This document shows positions 48,076-50,885 of a DNA stretch of 50,885 bases, piece by piece. The notes under the pieces are model-generated. The model was not told the origin of the DNA. It saw nothing but the letters and a program-made list of their open reading frames with translations, and ran no database searches. Each line of letters opens with the position of its first letter. Positions within the stretch are counted from its first letter, which is position 1. Source of the stretch: Thermoplasmata archaeon (GTDB lineage Archaea; Thermoplasmatota; Thermoplasmata; Methanomassiliicoccales; Methanomethylophilaceae); contig SUSV01000003.1 of assembly GCA_015063245.1 (NCBI GenBank), forward strand, positions 162,751 to 213,635. The letters run 5' to 3'. Position numbers and translations under genes: made by a program.

Positions 48076-48897
48076 TCGTGCCTGTATGGCAATCGGATCA
48101 GGATATGGCCGCCAATACTTCTGAGAAGAGATGACTCCGTAGGATACGGTTCCGGTAAGGCAGGGACCTGTTATTCAATCCCGTAATTGAAGCTGGATTC
48201 TACAGATCCGGTTTCGGAGTGTGACGGCCATACTTTCCTACTTTCGAAATATGTTCTCATTATGAGCAAGACAATCCGCTATTCGTAATGCTATTATGCA
48301 GGGTTGCATACTGTCATATGTCTAGGAGAAATCATAGGATCATCCTCGATGCGACCATAGATTTCCTGGTACGGACAAATGGCGTTTTTTCTCCTATCGT
48401 GACGCGGTCGCTTTGTTCCTATGATGCATTATGCGAGCATTTTTCGCGACTGCTAAGAAGGCTGATTTTCAATGAGGATCGTCGCGAAAAGCACCGCTCG
48501 GAGTCCGCAAAATTGGAGTATACTTCCATGCGGAAAAAGTAGGCAACTATGACCAAATTCGGCAGTTGGATGCTAAATCGTTGAAAATAACAACGACATT
48601 TTATATCCTATGAAAAATCCTATTGTTCTCAGGCTTTTTCGGGAGGAGGAGTGACGACCCTCTTCTACCGAGAAGGGGAGGGACCGGGAGCGGGCTCGGA
48701 GGATCGAGGTCGATTCCGAAATCGTGAACCGGGTCCATCAAGCTCGGGGCTGAAACCTGCCCCCCCCCCCAAAGCGGAAGCGGAAGCCGTGTATATGCTT
48801 CCCGGAAAGGCGAAGACGTGCCGATGAGCGATCCCCGACGGGGATATGAGGGAGGAACGTCGGGACATACCCCTAATAAGATAGGAGGAAATAAGAA
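48076..48897. other. 822-base gap: inverted repeat, promoter and long structured leader
   Basis: No gene is supported; one frame (48288-48542) is open but unconvincing. A ten-base perfect inverted repeat TTTTCGCGAC/GTCGCGAAAA lies at 48441-48450/48481-48490. AGTTGGATGCTAAATC at 48564-48579 matches the accessory promoter motif, and TTTTATAT at 48599-48606 is a second TATA candidate. From about 48630 a GC-rich leader of some 270 bases precedes the secreted protein: an 11-C run (48760-48770), GGAAGC/GCTTCC pairing around 48785-48805, and the hairpin ATCCCC-GAC-GGGGAT (48831-48845). TAGGAGGAA before 48898 is the ribosome-binding site. No B12 box was found. Confidence 0.5.
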
Positions 48898-50046
48898 ATG
48901 AAATACATGAAATCCACAGCATTCGCGGCGGCGGTACTCATGCTCGCCGTCGGATGCGCAGCATTCATAGGATTCCCATCCGATGCGGATCCTGTGCAGG
49001 TGAACGATGAGACTGTGAACGTCTATTTCGACGGCTCCGGAACATGGGTCGGCGGAGAGTACGAGGTGTTTAACGTATTTGAAGCGATACAGGCCGCATG
49101 CGGTTCTAGCAACCTGAGTTTGTACATAAGTATTGCAAACGGTAATGATGATTGGACACAAACAACAACTGCGAATGGAACATATCCCAATCCCGACTAT
49201 GGTACAATAGCCACGGTGGGTCTAGTTGAGTACGACGATATTGAAGAGGAAGACGTAATTGTTGAAGAGACGAGTCTATTCTCAATATATGGGCGCAACG
49301 CTAATGATTCAACATGGACAGACATTACCCCCTATGCATTGGGATGGATTAGGCCATTTACCGACTACAAGCTGTTGTCGGAGTTGGTTTACGACGATAC
49401 TATTATCCCATGGGCTTCGGCTTTTGCGAATATCGCTATTAAAATGAAAACCACGACGAGTCTTGACAATGTTGTATCTCAGTCTTCCCTATCACTCAAA
49501 GCATTGACTGATCCCGATACCAGAACGGACTGCAGCTACACATTCATAATAAAGGATACCACTGGAACCCTTGCGAGCAAGATTCCGACAGGAGCCACTT
49601 TCTATGCCCGCCAGAGTCCCGGAGCTACAGCGACTCAGTTGACATTGACGCAAGCTGCATTGTCTGCGGGTATCATTGTGTACGGAACCGGATCTGATGC
49701 ATATCTTGCACTGCATGACGCAACAAATGGAGCAGTTGTGGCACAGGAAGAGACGTATATCTATAATTCAGTAGGTGACTATTATACCAATTATTCCTGG
49801 ATGACCCACATGTTCGGAGTTGGAACAGTAGCCACCGAAAAGCCGGATGGACAGGGATATATATACGATTACTGGGCGACATATAAAGGAAATACAGCAA
49901 GTTATAGCAATTATACCGCTTTCAATCTTGGCTATCACACAAATATTCCCGGGAGCTACGAACATTATTTCCCGAATTGGGGTTCGGGTTACGAACCGTA
50001 TTACTGTAATGGAGATACATTTGTAATTCAGTACGAGGAGAGCTGA
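48898..50046 (+). CDS. Secreted protein with DUF4430-like ends
   Basis: The 382-residue protein has a signal peptide (STAFAAAVLMLAVGCAAFIG). Residues about 35-75 (VNVYFDGSGTW, YEVFNVFEAIQAACGSSNLS) resemble the opening of the transcobalamin-like modules of the importer operon, and the end (YYCNGDTFVIQYEES) resembles their closing strand, with a long beta-rich insert between. No membrane anchor is seen at the C-terminus, so it may be released or held by partners. The first 180 bases are GC-rich like the genome, the rest is clearly richer in A/T, as if a conserved secretion segment had been joined to a foreign body. Ligand unknown. Confidence 0.65.
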   Translation: MKYMKSTAFAAAVLMLAVGCAAFIGFPSDADPVQVNDETVNVYFDGSGTWVGGEYEVFNVFEAIQAACGSSNLSLYISIANGNDDWTQTTTANGTYPNPDYGTIATVGLVEYDDIEEEDVIVEETSLFSIYGRNANDSTWTDITPYALGWIRPFTDYKLLSELVYDDTIIPWASAFANIAIKMKTTTSLDNVVSQSSLSLKALTDPDTRTDCSYTFIIKDTTGTLASKIPTGATFYARQSPGATATQLTLTQAALSAGIIVYGTGSDAYLALHDATNGAVVAQEETYIYNSVGDYYTNYSWMTHMFGVGTVATEKPDGQGYIYDYWATYKGNTASYSNYTAFNLGYHTNIPGSYEHYFPNWGSGYEPYYCNGDTFVIQYEES

Positions 50047-50059
50047 CTTAGAAACCCAA

Positions 50060-50097
50060 AATCATTAGAGGTCCAGACGATGGATCCTCTGATGATT
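50060..50097 (+). terminator. Terminator hairpin after the secreted protein
   Basis: AATCATTAGAGG (50060-50071) pairs with CCTCTGATGATT (50086-50097) with one G-T pair, extended by GTCC/GGAT. It lies 14 bases after the stop and is followed by CCTTATATA. Confidence 0.6.
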
Positions 50098-50250
50098 CCT
50101 TATATAGGGGAGAGGTAAACCACTTATATCAGAACTTAAACTCAAATGATCTATGAACAATCGATCTACAATGGGAATTAAATCGGCTCCGACATCACCG
50201 GCAACCTATTCATTCTCGTTATGAGTCGTAGTTGTTATTCGGATTATTTC

Positions 50251-50282
50251 CTCTCCCCCAATTAAGGAAGGGGGGGGGAGAG
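50251..50282 (+). promoter_or_regulatory. G9 tract forming a ribosome-site hairpin
   Basis: CTCTCCCCC (50251-50259) is exactly complementary to GGGGGAGAG (50274-50282), which lies just before the ATG at 50285 and includes its purine-rich ribosome-binding site. The right arm starts inside a run of nine G (50270-50278). Slippage in the run would move the pairing register or the spacing to the start codon. The rest of the 50047-50284 gap has no gene. Confidence 0.5.
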
Positions 50283-50284
50283 AG

Positions 50285-50885
50285 ATGACAATTACTAAGA
50301 ATGCCACAACAGAGATTATTGCGATCCTATCTGTATTGGTTCTATTATTTTCTGCTATCGTGCTGCTTGAAGACGTGTCCGATGCGACCGGCGATGACGT
50401 TCAATACTATTGGGATTCTGCCAATTACGAATCCTTTACCAAAGGGACCGATACAGGAACGAGTCCCAACGAGAAATATGTCTGGACTACGACCTCGACC
50501 GGCAACGAGTGGAACCCGAACAAGACCCTGATCATCAAGAATGGATATACCGGCCTGCTTACAGGAGACCCGAGTACGCTCCAAATCAGCGTCAGATACG
50601 ATTCTGCTTCTGCAAATGCGGGAAAAATCGCCATTAAAGAAAACATCGGTACCAGCGACGGTCTGATTGCTTCAGGATCCAGTGAGATCAGCAGTGCTGG
50701 TTCTAATACCATCAAGATAGTGTCAGAATTCGTCAAGGACGGTCAGAACTTATATGTGAAGATATACGTCGATAGCATCTCCATAACCACGACAAAGAAA
50801 CTGACCCTAACCATCTCGGAACAGATTCCTGTGTCCGGATCTACCAGTAAAATCACCCACCAATCCGTCGTCGAGATCAATATCG
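50285..50885 (+). CDS. Secreted beta-rich protein, 3' end beyond window
   Basis: From ATG at 50285 the frame is open to the window edge (200 residues seen). The N-terminus has a membrane segment (IIAILSVLVLLFSAIVLL, about residues 11-28) ending in an acidic stretch, so the protein is exported or anchored. The rest is rich in Ser, Thr and Asn, with predicted beta strands (KTLIIKNGYTG, LQISVRYDSAS, NLYVKIYVDSISITTTKKLT) and no motif I recognise. It resembles adhesin or surface-layer-associated domains only in composition. Base composition is lower in GC than the housekeeping genes. Confidence 0.7.
   Translation, partial: MTITKNATTEIIAILSVLVLLFSAIVLLEDVSDATGDDVQYYWDSANYESFTKGTDTGTSPNEKYVWTTTSTGNEWNPNKTLIIKNGYTGLLTGDPSTLQISVRYDSASANAGKIAIKENIGTSDGLIASGSSEISSAGSNTIKIVSEFVKDGQNLYVKIYVDSISITTTKKLTLTISEQIPVSGSTSKITHQSVVEINI

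Noticed and set aside
48288..48542. 84-residue open frame between the second Fic gene and the secreted protein
   Set aside because: Residue pattern is not convincing, it lacks a ribosome-binding site and contains the 48441/48481 inverted repeat; a fragment of an old gene cannot be excluded.
48610..48897. Possible cobalamin riboswitch in front of the secreted protein
   Set aside because: The leader is long and structured, but no B12 box (GCCACTG) or other conserved cobalamin riboswitch segment was found.
48601..49161. 186-residue open frame on the reverse strand
   Set aside because: It lies opposite the leader and signal-peptide end of a well-supported secreted protein, has no ribosome-binding site and no recognisable pattern; it is a shadow of the GC-rich strand.
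1..50885. CRISPR array
   Set aside because: No regularly spaced repeats with unique spacers were seen; the only short tandem repeats are the AACTCTTCAT units at the first Fic gene.

Overview
The window is a chromosomal segment of an archaeon. The information-processing genes are archaeal (RpoN, RpoF, eL15, eL18, eL21, aIF1A, Rio1, Dim2-like KH protein, Pus10, family B DNA polymerase), promoters are TATA-like and often leave almost no leader, and an HdrD-like protein sits at the left edge. Together with a full anaerobic corrin pathway, many secreted repeat proteins and near-total avoidance of TAG as a stop codon, this fits a host-associated methylotrophic methanogen of the Methanomassiliicoccales (Thermoplasmata). 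That placement is inference from gene content; no rRNA gene is present.

Layout. 1-4.4 kb: HdrD-like iron-sulfur protein, dihydropteroate synthase, a small zinc-ribbon membrane protein, a ubiquitin-like protein paired with a JAMM-like domain lacking its metal ligands, 6-phospho-3-hexuloisomerase and an endonuclease-IV-like TIM barrel. 4.5-13.9 kb: two divergent operons, cbiK-C-H-F-L leftward and cbiD-G-(JET fusion)-A rightward, carrying the anaerobic pathway from cobalt insertion to cobyrinate a,c-diamide. 13.9-19.1 kb: ribosomal/RNA-polymerase operon, tRNA-Pro(GGG), asd, two membrane proteins and eL15. 19.3-22 kb: larE-larB-larC for the nickel-pincer nucleotide cofactor. 22-31.1 kb: a long leftward housekeeping run, aIF1A-rio1-KH-pus10-eL21-rpoF-DUF655-ksgA-GTPase-polB-MORN protein, then tRNA-Glu(TTC).

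From 31.7 kb the window is accessory. 31.8-40.7 kb is one six-gene operon: a surface beta-propeller protein with InlB-type repeats, a lipid-side protein with a transcobalamin-like (DUF4430-like) domain, a BtuF-like binding protein that itself starts with such a domain, another propeller protein, and BtuC/BtuD. It looks like a corrinoid capture and import machine that would complement the biosynthetic operons. 40.8-45 kb carries two multi-zinc-ribbon proteins, a DUF4443-type regulator and a BspA-like leucine-rich surface protein. 45-48.1 kb carries two Fic-domain genes, each with its own inverted-repeat control element. 48.9 kb to the end carries two secreted proteins preceded by homopolymer tracts.

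The most striking observation is at 41887-41889: the first zinc-ribbon gene meets an in-frame TAG, after which the same frame stays open for 69 codons and encodes the rest of a helical domain that is intact in the neighbouring paralogue. Every other gene read here ends in TGA or TAA. In an organism of this type TAG can be read as pyrrolysine, so this gene may encode a pyrrolysine-containing zinc-ribbon protein outside the methylamine methyltransferases.
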